From NCBI GenBank assembly GCA_025355225.1, contig JANYAB010000758.1:1-24077 (forward strand): a stretch of 24,077 nucleotides of DNA. The letters are read 5' to 3'. The notes under the pieces were generated by a model. It was not told the origin of the DNA. It saw only the letters and a list, made by a program, of their open reading frames with translations, and did not search any database. Source of the DNA: Bacteroidota bacterium (lineage in GTDB: Bacteria > Bacteroidota > Bacteroidia > Sphingobacteriales > Sphingobacteriaceae). A program made the position numbers and the translations under genes. Each line of letters begins with the position of its first letter. The first letter of the stretch is position 1. This document shows, one piece after another, positions 14,909 to 23,061 of this stretch.

Positions 14909-17900
14909 GAGTGTGTAATTCAATTAGAGGTTTGATTTCAGTTAAGGTTTCGGGCATTAGATTGGGCGAATCATAGGTTGTTTTTCCCTGTATCCAGGCA
15001 AATACCATAGGAAGAATAAACAGGGCTGCCAGTGTTGAAGCGAATAAACCACCAATAACCGCGCGGCCTAAGGGAGCGGTTTGTTCGCCCGCCTCTCCTA
15101 ATCCTGATGCCATGGGGATCATACCGGCCATCATGGCAAAGCTTGTCATCAATATTGGCCTTAATCTGATGGACGCGCTTGTTATTGCAGCCCGGGTGGA
15201 ATTTCGAAACTCTAATCTCAGATTCTCGCCATTAGTAACGATCAGTATAGCATTAGCAACCGATACCCCGGTGCTCATGATCATTCCCATATACGACTGC
15301 AAGTTCAGTGTTGACCCCGTTAGGAGTAATGCGGTTAACGAACCTAATATTACCGCAGGAATAGTAGACAATACTGTTAGCGATAGTTTAAACGACTGGT
15401 AATTGGCCGCCAATAATAAAAAGATAACCAGAACAGCAAACATAAGCCCGTTTTGTAAACTGCTTAAAGTGTCTGTCAGCAAACTCGACATGCCCTTTAA
15501 CTCTGCCAATAGGCCTTTGGGTGGAGTACCTATAGACTTTAATATCTTTTGTACGTCATTGGTCGCGGTACCCAAATCCATTTTATAAATATTGGCGCTT
15601 ACCGTTAAAAAACGGCGCGGGCCCGTGCGATCGTACTCACCCGGCTGGTATATTACTTTAAAATCAGCTACATCAGCAAGCGTAGGGGTGCTTTGCCCTT
15701 TTAATAATGGGATCTCTTTTAATTCATCCATCGTGTTCATTACATATTCAGGAATTTGAACCTGCACCTGGTAGGTATAAGCCGCTTTTTCATCGAGCCA
15801 TTGATTTTTTTCGGTAAAACGGCTGGATGAAGTGCTTGCGGTTACAGAACGTCCGATATCACTGACGTTTAATCCAAACTGGGCCACTTTAAGCCTGTCA
15901 AGTGTAATTGCTACTACCGGCATTTTCAGAGGCTGCACTATCTGTACATCCCTCAGGTATTTAACCTGCTTCATTTTATCAACCACCTTATTGGCATAAT
16001 TCTCAATTTGTCCCATATCCTTTCCGGCTACCCGCACTTCAATCGGGGTGGATGCTCCCTGGCTCATAATCTTTTCAGTCATGTCAATCGGCTCAAAAGT
16101 TATTCGCAGATCAGGCAGCGCATAGGAAATATTTTTTCGCAAAGCATCCTTCAGCTCATCCATGTTTACTTTATAGTCTTTATCCAGGTTAACCTGTAAT
16201 ACGGCTTCATGCGTACCTGTATTAAAAATGTAAAGGTTACTTGTGCCATAGCTACTGGGTATTAACCCTACGTAACCTGACGTTACTGCTACATGGTGAT
16301 TAACTGTCTTATCAATTATCTGCAATACTTGCTTTAGGGCATCTTCTGTCCTTTCCAGTCGTGTCCCGTCAGGTTCCTTTATGCGTATTTGGAACTGACC
16401 ATTGTTTAGTTTAGGCATCATATCCTTACCGATAACAACGAAGCAAACACCTGCCAACACTATTACTACTACCAGGTAAACCGGAACGATGATCCGTTTA
16501 TGAGGCATCCATTTTTTAAGAATGCCCATAAAACGAAGTTTCACCTTTTCAAAAAAGTCGTTCCTTTCTGGTTCTTCTTGTTCCCTCTTCAGATGATCAT
16601 TGACCTGGGTTTCTTCGGGCCGGTCCAACGCTTCACCTGCATGGGCATGCACTTTTCCGTGATGGTAATGCTGATAGCGCTCTGCTTTTATCATCCAGTT
16701 ACTTAAAATAGGCACCAATGTTTGGGCCAATATAAAAGAAACGATCATGGTTAACCCGATAGATAATGAAAGCGGCAAAAACATGGCCTTTGGTATTCCA
16801 TTCATCATAAAGGAGGGAGCAAAAACGGCCAGTATACATAGCAATATCAGCAATAAGGGAAAGGATATCTCCTCGCAGGCATCATAAATAGCCAGTTTCT
16901 TGCTTTTACCCATCTCCAAATGCTGATGAATATTTTCAATAGTAACTGTAGCCTGGTCAACCAAAATACCTATGGCAAGCGCCAGTCCGCTCAGCGTCAT
17001 GATGTTGATGGTTTGTCCAAGCAGACTTAATAACAGCACACCTATAAGGATAGAAACGGGTATGGTAATCACTACGATCAAACTGCTTCGGAGATCGCGC
17101 AGGAAAAGCAAAACCATCAGCCCGGTAAGCAACGCACCTAATCCACCCTCTGTCATCAGGCTTTTTACCGCATTTATCACGAAGACCGATTGATCGAACT
17201 CATAGGATATTTTAACATCATCGGGTAACAGGCTTTGCATTTCGGGGAGTTTGCTCTTTAGATCCTGTACTACCGACCAGGTTGAGGCGTCAGCTGTTTT
17301 AACTACGGGGATATACACGGAGCGCTTACCATTAATAAGCGCATAATCCACTGTGACATCAGACGCGTCTGCTACTTTAGCCACATCTTTTACCAATATC
17401 GGCACACCATTCTTTGTTATTATTGGAATATCGCCAAATTCATCGGCTTTTTTTACCAGCGTATTTATGGTAGTTGTAAACATGATATTGTTAAGTCGCA
17501 AAAAACCAGACGGCGACATCACATTAAATTTAGCCAGTGCTTCTACGACCTCATCAGGTGTTAAATTATAACTGCGCAATTTGGCAGGGTCAACACTCAC
17601 TGTAATAGACCTTGAGTTAGCGCCAAATGGCGGGGGGGCTGACAAACCAGGTACCGATGCAAACATTGGCCTGATGCGGGTAGCCGCCATATCGTAGATT
17701 TCCTTTAGGCTACGGCCTTTAGCAGCCATCACCAATTGTCCAACAGGCAGGGACGAAGCATCAAATCTAATCACCTGTGGCGGCAGTGCTCCGGGCGGGA
17801 AAAACTTCATGGCACGGTTTACCTGCAAAGCCACCTCTGCCGAGGCTTCTGCCATATTGGTATTTTCATAAAAACTTAACTTAAGCATAGTTAAGCCTTG

Positions 17901-18155
17901 TATATTTTTACTGGTTATACTTTTGACGCCGTTCACATACAAGAACTGATCTTGCAAACGGGTGGAAAAGAAACCCTCCATTTGTTGGGGAGACATTCCA
18001 CCATACGATTCAATAACATATATGGTTGGCAGGTTTAACTGTGGGAAAATATCTATTGGGATTTTTATTGCACTGAGCACTGCAAATATTAAAAGGCTCA
18101 TGGTGATCACCACTACGGTGATAGGCCTTTTTAGTGCAGATGTGACCATTGACAT
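14898..18155 (-). CDS. RND-family efflux permease with His-rich cytoplasmic linker
   Basis: A 1085-aa inner-membrane, proton-driven exporter of AcrB/HAE type. It shows TM1 (about 12-34) with KRP just before it, two large periplasmic porter loops, and twelve helices in two halves. The helix-4 motif is GILVDQATVTIEN (about 394-406). It keeps the first Asp but has Gln in place of the second Asp of the usual VDDA. In helix 10, GVSVANAILIV lacks the Lys of the AcrB-type SxKNAIL. A linker after TM6 carries YQHYHHGKVHAHAG (about residues 493-506) with five histidines. The changed proton-relay residues and the histidines suggest a distinct subgroup, possibly metal-responsive. Substrate is unknown. 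It lies 7 bp after the TolC-like gene. Confidence 0.93.
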   Translation of the reverse strand: MSMVTSALKRPITVVVITMSLLIFAVLSAIKIPIDIFPQLNLPTIYVIESYGGMSPQQMEGFFSTRLQDQFLYVNGVKSITSKNIQGLTMLKLSFYENTNMAEASAEVALQVNRAMKFFPPGALPPQVIRFDASSLPVGQLVMAAKGRSLKEIYDMAATRIRPMFASVPGLSAPPPFGANSRSITVSVDPAKLRSYNLTPDEVVEALAKFNVMSPSGFLRLNNIMFTTTINTLVKKADEFGDIPIITKNGVPILVKDVAKVADASDVTVDYALINGKRSVYIPVVKTADASTWSVVQDLKSKLPEMQSLLPDDVKISYEFDQSVFVINAVKSLMTEGGLGALLTGLMVLLFLRDLRSSLIVVITIPVSILIGVLLLSLLGQTINIMTLSGLALAIGILVDQATVTIENIHQHLEMGKSKKLAIYDACEEISFPLLLILLCILAVFAPSFMMNGIPKAMFLPLSLSIGLTMIVSFILAQTLVPILSNWMIKAERYQHYHHGKVHAHAGEALDRPEETQVNDHLKREQEEPERNDFFEKVKLRFMGILKKWMPHKRIIVPVYLVVVIVLAGVCFVVIGKDMMPKLNNGQFQIRIKEPDGTRLERTEDALKQVLQIIDKTVNHHVAVTSGYVGLIPSSYGTSNLYIFNTGTHEAVLQVNLDKDYKVNMDELKDALRKNISYALPDLRITFEPIDMTEKIMSQGASTPIEVRVAGKDMGQIENYANKVVDKMKQVKYLRDVQIVQPLKMPVVAITLDRLKVAQFGLNVSDIGRSVTASTSSSRFTEKNQWLDEKAAYTYQVQVQIPEYVMNTMDELKEIPLLKGQSTPTLADVADFKVIYQPGEYDRTGPRRFLTVSANIYKMDLGTATNDVQKILKSIGTPPKGLLAELKGMSSLLTDTLSSLQNGLMFAVLVIFLLLAANYQSFKLSLTVLSTIPAVILGSLTALLLTGSTLNLQSYMGMIMSTGVSVANAILIVTNGENLRLEFRNSTRAAITSASIRLRPILMTSFAMMAGMIPMASGLGEAGEQTAPLGRAVIGGLFASTLAALFILPMVFAWIQGKTTYDSPNLMPETLTEIKPLIELHTHEI

Positions 18156-18162
18156 AGTTAAA

Positions 18163-19548
18163 TTATTTTAAGAGGTTTAAAATTACACCTACCTGGTTTT
18201 GGGAAACAGCCTGGCCAAACAGCGCATTGTTGTAATCGTATTTAGCCTGCGCATAATCAGTTTCGGCACGGTAAAGAATGTTTAAAGCGGCATCGAGTTC
18301 AATTATATCAGATAAACCGCTTTTATATAATGACAGTTTTTGGCGGTAACCGTCGTTTGCCGCCTTTAACTGGTTGGGGATTTCCTGAAGCCGCAGCCTG
18401 GCTGTCTGCATTTCTGCATTAGCCTGGTTTGCGTTAGCTGCCAGCAATGTTTTCTGTTCTTCCAGTTTATTGCGTGCGTAGTCGGTTACAGTTCTTTGGG
18501 TGCGTAATTTCAGTTGTTTCCGGCGCAGGTCAAAGAGGTTGTAAGATACTCCCAATCCTACCAGGTAGTTATCCCTGTCGAAACCCCAACCTGTTGAAAG
18601 GCTGTTAAAATGGTCGTTAGCGTCCACGCTTGAGCCACGCCCCCAGGCTGCTCCTTCCAGTAATATTTTGGGGTTGTACTGCTTTTTTACCAGGTCCTCG
18701 CGCTGTCTGCTATTTTGATAAATGGATTGATAATAATTAATTAATGGATGGTTAGCCGTATCTATCGTAAACTGCTGTGTTGGCAAATTGGTTAATTGGG
18801 ATTCAAGCGTACTATCGGCAACAATGTTTTGATACGGCAGGCCACTAATGGCCGAAAGTTGAAACTGTATCTGTTGCAACTGATTATTTAGCTCAATATA
18901 ATTTAAACGGGCTTTTGATAATTCAGCATTTGCAATGCTGGTATACACGCCTGGCCTCACACCGCTTTTTGTTAGTGAACTGATGGAGCGCAGAATTTCC
19001 CGATTGCGTTGAATATTCCGATACTGAATAGTAAGGTAATCCTGTAAACTCAGCAGGCGCAGATAATTGCTTATCGTATATGCTTCAATCTGGTATTTTG
19101 ATTGGGCAAAATTACTTTGTTCAACCCGTATGTCCGACTGTGCTACCTTGTTTTGGGCGCCATAAGCTCCAAAATTGTAAAGCTCCCAGTCAAGGGCAGC
19201 TACGCCCACATTGGCAGATACTGCGGTAGTATTGCTTACTGGTCGAACACCCCGCGAATCAGATGGTATAATCCCAAATCCAAAATATGGACCGGTAACA
19301 TTATTGTTGGTTCCAATATCGGCCTGGTAATTCAATTTTAAGTTTGGCAGCCAGTTATTTCGGGTTTCAACTGCCTGAGCCTGACGAATGCTGATCGCCG
19401 ATGAATCTGTTATTAAAGTCGGGGCACTTTGATCGACTTTATTTAATAGTTGTTTTAAAGAGATGGGTGTTCCTGACTGCTGTGCATTTACTGATACCGC
19501 TATTAACAGTAACAATATGATGTACGAGCATTTATTAAAATTTAACAT
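18163..19548 (-). CDS. TolC-family outer-membrane efflux protein
   Basis: A 461-aa outer-membrane channel component. It has a signal peptide (IILLLLIAVSVNAQ, cleavage after about residue 22) and two repeats of the OEP domain. Long amphipathic helices include RQAQAVETRNNWLPNLKLNY (about 49-68), with the family's characteristic WLPxL/xLPxL, and, in the second half, the GLSDIIELDAALNIL stretch near the C-terminus. Its partners are the RND pump (7 bp downstream) and the adaptor. Together they form a trans-envelope exporter. Confidence 0.92.
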   Translation of the reverse strand: MLNFNKCSYIILLLLIAVSVNAQQSGTPISLKQLLNKVDQSAPTLITDSSAISIRQAQAVETRNNWLPNLKLNYQADIGTNNNVTGPYFGFGIIPSDSRGVRPVSNTTAVSANVGVAALDWELYNFGAYGAQNKVAQSDIRVEQSNFAQSKYQIEAYTISNYLRLLSLQDYLTIQYRNIQRNREILRSISSLTKSGVRPGVYTSIANAELSKARLNYIELNNQLQQIQFQLSAISGLPYQNIVADSTLESQLTNLPTQQFTIDTANHPLINYYQSIYQNSRQREDLVKKQYNPKILLEGAAWGRGSSVDANDHFNSLSTGWGFDRDNYLVGLGVSYNLFDLRRKQLKLRTQRTVTDYARNKLEEQKTLLAANANQANAEMQTARLRLQEIPNQLKAANDGYRQKLSLYKSGLSDIIELDAALNILYRAETDYAQAKYDYNNALFGQAVSQNQVGVILNLLK

Positions 19549-19647
19549 TTTTTTAGTAATTGATTTTATGGAATGAAAAAGAGGATACCCGGGGCTTAAG
19601 ACCCTGCATCTATCAATTGCCGCAGATTGCAGCTTTAAGGAAAAATA

Positions 19648-20022
19648 TCAAATAATGAGTTTACCTGCGAGGAGGTAGGTATGTTCCCGTGGTAGCAGGG
19701 CGAAACGAATATCGGATAAAATCCTCCCGGTCACATTCGTGCTATCTTTAAACATTGCGGGAAATAGCGCCAGAAGTAAAAGGGAAATAGCCGATAGAAT
19801 AGATGCTAAAGGGTTTATAAGCAACTGGTGTATAAATTCTACGTTAGTATCCGCTTCTTCCAGACTTTCGGGCTTGCGTTTTGTAAAGCTTTTAACCAGG
19901 ATCGTGTGTGTTTGGCGAGGGTGTAATCGTTGATTTATAGCTCCAAACCCAAAAAATGGTTTGGCAACAAATACCATAGCAGCTAATGTAAGAAGTACCT
20001 TGAATAGCGCGATCCGTTGCAT
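19648..20022 (-). CDS. Small membrane protein of unknown function, first in the efflux operon
   Basis: A 124-aa protein that I do not recognise. It has a hydrophobic N-terminal segment (about 7-29, VLLTLAAMVFVAKPFFGFGA), a basic/polar middle (QRLHPRQTHT, KSFTKRK), a hydrophobic segment (about 70-92, SILSAISLLLLALFPAM) and a polar C-terminal tail. It is either secreted with one anchor or a two-helix membrane protein. It lies 99 bp upstream of the tolC-like gene on the same strand, so co-transcription is likely. The gap holds an imperfect stem between CTTAAGACCCTGCATCT and AGATTGCAGCTTTAAG. Confidence 0.65.
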   Translation of the reverse strand: MQRIALFKVLLTLAAMVFVAKPFFGFGAINQRLHPRQTHTILVKSFTKRKPESLEEADTNVEFIHQLLINPLASILSAISLLLLALFPAMFKDSTNVTGRILSDIRFALLPREHTYLLAGKLII

Positions 20023-20165
20023 TATGTATATTAGTAACTAAATCAACCGCAAAATTGATGCTTAATTATTATAAAAAATTATTGTAACACAAATGTTGCA
20101 TGGCCTGTCAGACTGATCAAAACGGTCTTAATAAATAACAATCACCTAATGTAACGTGTTATTTA

Positions 20166-20184
20166 GTTAATGATGTATTAACAT
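20166..20184. promoter_or_regulatory. Candidate Pho box upstream of the DUF47 gene
   Basis: GTTAATGATGTATTAACAT matches the element before the porin-pst operon at 16 of 19 bases. It contains TTAATG and TTAACA at 11-bp spacing and the palindrome GTTAAT-N5-ATTAAC. It ends 8 bp before a perfect -7 box (20193-20200), where a -33 element would normally be, as expected for an activator-dependent promoter. Regulation by phosphate is inferred from the shared position and gene type. Confidence 0.65.
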
Positions 20185-20192
20185 AGCACAAC

Positions 20193-20200
20193 TACTTTTG
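20193..20200 (+). promoter_or_regulatory. -7 promoter box of the DUF47 gene
   Basis: TACTTTTG is an exact match to the Bacteroidota TAnnTTTG element. It ends 19 bp before the ATG at 20220, leaving a leader of roughly 13-15 nt. No TTTG is found at the -33 distance. Confidence 0.55.
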
Positions 20201-20219
20201 GCTTTCTTAATTCAAAGGT

Positions 20220-20861
20220 ATGCGCAGGCTGTTTCACGATTTTTTTTCACACCGTACTCTGTTTTACGGACTGTTTAACCAGGCGGGAAAGAATATCGTC
20301 GAAATGGCTGAATTACTTACAGCAGTGGTGGACACGGGATCGGCAGACGAGCGCGAACCACTATACAGGCAAATAAATACCCTCGAGGAAACCGGTGATG
20401 ATATTACACACAAAATTTACCTGGGATTAGATAAGGTTTTCTTTACTCCCATTAATCGTAAGGATATTCACATACTGGCATCGGCCATTGATGACGTGGC
20501 AGACAATATTCACGAGGCTGCCGGAAGAATGCATTTATACAATATTGAAGAATTCTTTCCGTCCATCAGGGAAATAGCGGATTATATCCAATTGTCCTGC
20601 AATGAGCTATATAAGTTGATCAGCGAATTGAATAAGGTTAAGGATACACAGACTATGATCGCTTCCTGCAGGTTGATAAAGGATTATGAACACAAAACCG
20701 ACCACATCTATTATCACGCCCTTGCTAACCTTTTTGCCAATGAAAAGGATGCCATCACCCTGATAAAGCATAGGGATATTCTTTTTTCATTAGAAGCTGC
20801 GGTAAACAAATGCAAGAATGCAACCGATGCTATTGAGATAATTATCGTAAATAGCATTTAA
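20220..20861 (+). CDS. DUF47 family protein (PhoU-like, Pit accessory type) without an adjacent Pit gene
   Basis: A 213-aa, all-helical cytosolic protein of the DUF47/PhoU_div family. Signature regions are LEETGDDITHKI (about 58-69), FFTPINRKDIHILASAIDDV (about 76-95), IHEAAGRM, and the C-terminal EAAVNKCKNATDAIEIIIV. Family members are usually encoded directly upstream of a low-affinity Pit phosphate permease and are thought to regulate it. Here the next gene, 12 bp away, is a convergent unrelated one, so the partner is absent or lies elsewhere. The promoter carries a strong -7 box and a Pho-box-like element shared with the pst operon. Confidence 0.9.
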   Translation: MRRLFHDFFSHRTLFYGLFNQAGKNIVEMAELLTAVVDTGSADEREPLYRQINTLEETGDDITHKIYLGLDKVFFTPINRKDIHILASAIDDVADNIHEAAGRMHLYNIEEFFPSIREIADYIQLSCNELYKLISELNKVKDTQTMIASCRLIKDYEHKTDHIYYHALANLFANEKDAITLIKHRDILFSLEAAVNKCKNATDAIEIIIVNSI

Positions 20862-20873
20862 GCATACAGGTGT

Positions 20874-21425
20874 TCAATACCTGATAGAATATTTTTTGAG
20901 GATAAAATGCAGCAGCCATATGGGGCCGATCAGCAAAAACTTCATATCATCTAAAAAAGATGGCCTTTTGCCTTCTATTTGATGCCCGATAAACTGGCCA
21001 ATCCATGCTATTACGAAGATAATACAACATACCAGCCACAGTGCCGGGCCACCTGCACTTTGCCATGCAGCAAGTTCAATGACCCCGAGACTAAATCCCA
21101 TCAGCACTAATAGCATAAAGTATGATAAAATGGGTGAAAGCTTATAATAGTAGTAAATGCTGAAAGCAATTAAAAAGGACGCCCAGTTAAAATAGCCGTT
21201 ATAAGAACCCAGAAATTTAAGGGTTGGAAAAGGGATGGCCCATAACAACCCGAATATACTGAACACAATTAAGGGAACACAAATCCAATGGATTCGCTTA
21301 TTGGTTGGATTTTGATGGCTCTCGGAATACCTGGCAAAGTAAATATCGACAGTGCGAGCCTGTGCGGTCGTCTTCCCCTTTGATAAAATGGGTTTCGCCT
21401 TATTGGAAATCTTACTGTTTGCCAC
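20874..21425 (-). CDS. Mpo1-like (DUF962) membrane protein, putative 2-hydroxy fatty acid dioxygenase
   Basis: A 183-aa protein of the DUF962/YGL010w family. After a ~28-residue basic N-terminus comes the family motif YSESHQNPTNKRIHWICVP (about 33-51), containing the conserved H..N..NK..HW. About four hydrophobic helices follow, then WIGQFIGHQIEGKRPSFLDD (about 140-159) with the second conserved His. Yeast Mpo1 is an Fe(II)-dependent dioxygenase that shortens 2-hydroxy fatty acids during phytosphingosine breakdown. Sphingobacteria make sphingolipids, so a similar role is plausible but inferred. It follows rny across a strong terminator, so it is probably transcribed separately. Confidence 0.85.
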   Translation of the reverse strand: MANSKISNKAKPILSKGKTTAQARTVDIYFARYSESHQNPTNKRIHWICVPLIVFSIFGLLWAIPFPTLKFLGSYNGYFNWASFLIAFSIYYYYKLSPILSYFMLLVLMGFSLGVIELAAWQSAGGPALWLVCCIIFVIAWIGQFIGHQIEGKRPSFLDDMKFLLIGPIWLLHFILKKYSIRY

Positions 21426-21430
21426 AAAAA

Positions 21431-21463
21431 ATTTAAAAAGCCCCTCTCCTTTTGAGAAAGGGG
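21431..21463 (-). terminator. Rho-independent terminator after rny
   Basis: On the minus strand CCCC-UU-UCUC, loop AAAAG, GAGA-GGGG forms a GC-rich stem (21441-21463), followed by CTTTTTAAATTTTTT (21426-21440). An AAAAGCC just upstream can extend the stem. It lies 15 bp past the rny stop and ends 6 bp or so before the Mpo1-like start. Confidence 0.8.
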
Positions 21464-21478
21464 TTTGGGGTGAGGCTT

Positions 21479-23044
21479 TTATTTAGCAAATGCCACTGAC
21501 CTGGTTTCCCTGATCACTGTAACTTTGATCTGGCCCGGATAGGTCATCTCAGTTTGTATACGGTTGGAAATGTCCGCAGCTAATATTTCAGATTGCGCGT
21601 CGGATATCTTTTCGCTTTCTACCACTACGCGTAATTCGCGACCTGCCTGTATGGCGAATGTTTTTTCAACACCAGGATAAGATAACGCCAGTTCTTCCAG
21701 TTCTTTCAAACGTTTGATATAACTTTCAACAACCTCGCGGCGTGCTCCGGGACGTGCACCTGAGATGGCATCACAAGCCTGAATGATAGGCGACAGCATT
21801 GATGTCATTTCTATTTCATCGTGGTGAGCGCCAATAGCATTGCAAACCTCGGGGTGTTCCTTATATTTTTCGGCAAGCTGCATACCCAAAATAGCGTGCG
21901 GCAGTTCCGGGTTATCATCAGGCACTTTACCAATATCATGCAATAATCCGGCACGTTTGGCCAGTTTAACATTTAAGCCCAATTCGGCTGCCATGGTTGC
22001 ACAGAAATTGGCCACCTCGCGCGAGTGTTGTAAAAGGTTTTGTCCATAAGATGATCTATAGCGCATGCGGCCAACCATACGGATCAATTCAGGATGCAGG
22101 CCATGGATGCCCAGATCGATTACCGTACGCTCACCTATCTCTACTATCTCTTCCTCTATTTGCTTTTTAGTTTTAGCAACTACTTCCTCAATACGGGCAG
22201 GGTGTATACGGCCGTCGGTCACCAGGCGGTGCATAGCAAGGCGGGCAATTTCGCGCCTAACCGGGTCAAAGCCCGAAAGTATGATCGCTTCGGGGGTATC
22301 ATCTACAATGATCTCTATCCCTGTAGCTGCCTCCAGTGCGCGGATGTTTCTTCCTTCACGACCAATTATGCGCCCCTTGATCTCATCGTTTTCAATATTG
22401 AAAATTGAAACAGTGTTTTCAATAGCACTCTCTGTAGCGGTACGCTGTATAGTTTGAATTACGATCTTCTTAGCCTCTTTGGTAGCAGTCAGTTTTGCTT
22501 CATCAACAATATCCTTAATCTGCATCATGGCTTTGCTTCGGGCTTCCTCCCTAAGGTTATCTACCAACTGATTTTTAGCATCCTCTGCCGACAAGCCGGC
22601 AATGGTTTCCAGTTGCTGCACATGCTGCTGCTTCAGGTGTTCCACTTCTTCCTGCTTTTTAGTAGCAATTTCTGTTTGTTTTTCCAGATTTTTGCGCGTG
22701 TTATCAAGCTCAGTCTCTTTACGGGTCACATTGTCGAGCCGCTGATTAAAGGATTGCTCTTTTTGCTTTACGCTGTTTTCGCGCTGATTAATGGCGTTGT
22801 TTTTCGAGTTGATCTCCTGCTCATGCTCAGCTTTCATCTGCAAAAATTTCTCTTTTGCTTCCAGCAATTTATCTTTTCTCAGTATTTCGGCATTGTTTTC
22901 AGCTTCCTTTAAAATCTTTTTTACTTTGTTCTGCGCTGCTAATTCCTGGTCTTTAAAAAGTTTCCTGAGCAGGTAACGGCCAACGACTACGCCCGTAGGT
23001 ATACCCGCCAGTAATCCAATAATAATGTATAATACGATGTCCAT
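21479..23044 (-). CDS. rny: Ribonuclease Y
   Basis: Membrane-anchored endoribonuclease that starts mRNA decay. I choose the ATG at 23044 (521 aa). It opens directly with the anchor helix MDIVLYIIIGLLAGIPTGVV; an upstream reading would add ten residues through the leader. A long charged coiled coil (about 30-190) follows, then a KH RNA-binding domain with GREGRNIRALE (about 228-238) and an HD hydrolase domain with LLQHSREVA and LLHDIGK (about 364-370) holding the catalytic His-Asp. Length is normal. Its leader contains the 6S RNA candidate upstream, whose U-tract ends about 18 bp before the ATG. Confidence 0.96.
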   Translation of the reverse strand: MDIVLYIIIGLLAGIPTGVVVGRYLLRKLFKDQELAAQNKVKKILKEAENNAEILRKDKLLEAKEKFLQMKAEHEQEINSKNNAINQRENSVKQKEQSFNQRLDNVTRKETELDNTRKNLEKQTEIATKKQEEVEHLKQQHVQQLETIAGLSAEDAKNQLVDNLREEARSKAMMQIKDIVDEAKLTATKEAKKIVIQTIQRTATESAIENTVSIFNIENDEIKGRIIGREGRNIRALEAATGIEIIVDDTPEAIILSGFDPVRREIARLAMHRLVTDGRIHPARIEEVVAKTKKQIEEEIVEIGERTVIDLGIHGLHPELIRMVGRMRYRSSYGQNLLQHSREVANFCATMAAELGLNVKLAKRAGLLHDIGKVPDDNPELPHAILGMQLAEKYKEHPEVCNAIGAHHDEIEMTSMLSPIIQACDAISGARPGARREVVESYIKRLKELEELALSYPGVEKTFAIQAGRELRVVVESEKISDAQSEILAADISNRIQTEMTYPGQIKVTVIRETRSVAFAK

Positions 23045-23061
23045 TTTAAGTTTATATAAAT

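Noticed and set aside
20082..20101. Operator TTGTAACA-N4-TGTTGCAT before the efflux operon
   Set aside because: Arms match at only 6 of 8 positions, the sequence is short, and no regulator gene lies nearby.
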